In this document: positions 5,732 through 5,847 of the stretch, in pieces
Layout of the letters: each line of letters starts with the position of its first letter
Position numbering within the stretch: position 1 is the first letter of the stretch
NCBI GenBank assembly: GCA_915070235.1
Contig: CAJZFM010000145.1
Coordinates: forward strand, 1-5,847
Origin: an uncultured Capnocytophaga sp.
Lineage (GTDB): Bacteria; Bacteroidota; Bacteroidia; Flavobacteriales; Flavobacteriaceae
Length of the DNA stretch: 5,847 nt
Direction of reading: 5' to 3'
Notes under the pieces: generated by a model
Databases searched by the model: none
The model's input: only the letters and a program-made list of their open reading frames with translations
What the model was told of the DNA's origin: nothing
Position numbers and translations under genes: made by a program

Positions 5732-5757
5732 ACGCTGTTCACTCTTCACTTTTCATT
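5710..5757 (+). terminator. Long hairpin formed by the array end and an inverted copy
   Basis: Positions 5714-5729 pair perfectly with 5738-5753 across an 8-base loop (AAACGCTG). The stem can be lengthened to 5710-5757 with one G-U pair. It uses the last heptamers of the array and an inverted 20-base segment. The second arm is pyrimidine-rich, as in the hairpin behind the M13 peptidase. It may act with the next stem-loop as a 3' end for transcripts from the HDAC operon or the 5553-5584 promoter. Confidence 0.6.
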
Positions 5758-5758
5758 A

Positions 5759-5792
5759 AATAAGGGGTGCTCCTATGGAGGCACCCCTTATT
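5759..5792. terminator. Strong GC-rich stem-loop, probable transcription terminator
   Basis: AATAAGGGGTGCTCC at 5759-5773 pairs with 5777-5792 over 15 base pairs, with one bulged G and a TAT loop. It follows directly on the array hairpin. The stem is stable, but the following sequence (CGTATTAAATTA) has no long T run on either strand. It could also be an attenuator acting on whatever follows. It is the most likely end of the DUF805-HDAC transcript. Confidence 0.65.
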
Positions 5793-5803
5793 CGTATTAA
5801 ATT

Positions 5804-5842
5804 ATGAAGAAAATTGATTTTCAGGTGTTTGTGGTATTGTAA
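5804..5842 (+). CDS. Possible 12-codon open frame (leader peptide or chance)
   Basis: An ATG 11 bases after the GC-rich stem-loop opens a frame reading MKKIDFQVFVVL and then TAA. The next ATG (5844-5846) follows after a single base and could start the next gene, which lies beyond the window. The product is too short to classify. The Met-Lys-Lys start, with hydrophobic residues after it, could be a coupled leader peptide, a damaged signal-peptide start or chance. Confidence 0.2.
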   Translation: MKKIDFQVFVVL

Positions 5843-5847
5843 GATGC

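Noticed and set aside
5486..5749. Minus-strand open frames of repeated His-Ser-Ser-Leu-Phe-Thr-Leu (also 5533-5742)
   Set aside because: They are the reverse reading of the GTGAARA array. A 7-base unit gives a 7-residue repeat that stays open in all three minus frames because the unit has no antisense stop. No ribosome-binding site or promoter precedes them, and part of the frame lies opposite the HDAC gene.
1..5847. Mobile element, defence system, tRNA or rRNA
   Set aside because: No transposase, integrase, recognisable defence protein, target-site duplication or structured RNA gene was found. All long coding frames are housekeeping or metabolic families.

Overview
The window looks like chromosomal DNA of a Bacteroidota bacterium, most likely a flavobacterium; Capnocytophaga or a close relative is a guess, not a demonstrated identity. 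The signs are -7 elements of the TAnnTTTGC type before several genes, weak or absent Shine-Dalgarno sites, a mevalonate-pathway decarboxylase, a PepO-like M13 lipoprotein peptidase, and intergenic regions packed with AT-rich and GTGA-type seven-base repeats.

Layout from left to right. (1) The N-terminal 143 codons of diphosphomevalonate decarboxylase (mvaD) run leftward off the edge. (2) The gap 430-682 holds the mvaD promoter, a TGAYTAA heptamer array and a heptamer-built hairpin. (3) A full-length M13 zinc metallopeptidase lipoprotein lies on the minus strand. (4) The divergent spacer 2729-2991 carries back-to-back promoters and a small perfect palindrome. (5) A full-length RsmB/NOP-type RNA m5C methyltransferase lies on the plus strand; its last codons and stop are made by a heptamer array. 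(6) The gap 4210-4322 is almost entirely heptamer-like repeats. (7) A two-gene unit on the plus strand encodes a small DUF805 membrane protein and, 3 bases later, a class IV-like histone-deacetylase-family hydrolase. (8) The right end holds a near-consensus promoter at the HDAC stop codon, a 20-unit GTGAARA array, a long array-derived hairpin, a strong GC-rich hairpin and a 12-codon open frame.

The genes are housekeeping or general metabolism (isoprenoid synthesis, rRNA modification, envelope proteolysis, deacylation) and do not obviously form one pathway. I see no defence system, transposase, CRISPR array, tRNA or rRNA.

The unusual content is between the genes. All three gene 3' ends that face a spacer carry GTGA-core heptamers in the sense orientation, and two of them form hairpins with an inverted copy of the array. 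The right-hand array sits directly downstream of its own promoter and ends in two strong stem-loops, so it could be a small non-coding RNA or a long structured leader. That is the best candidate here for something not yet described.
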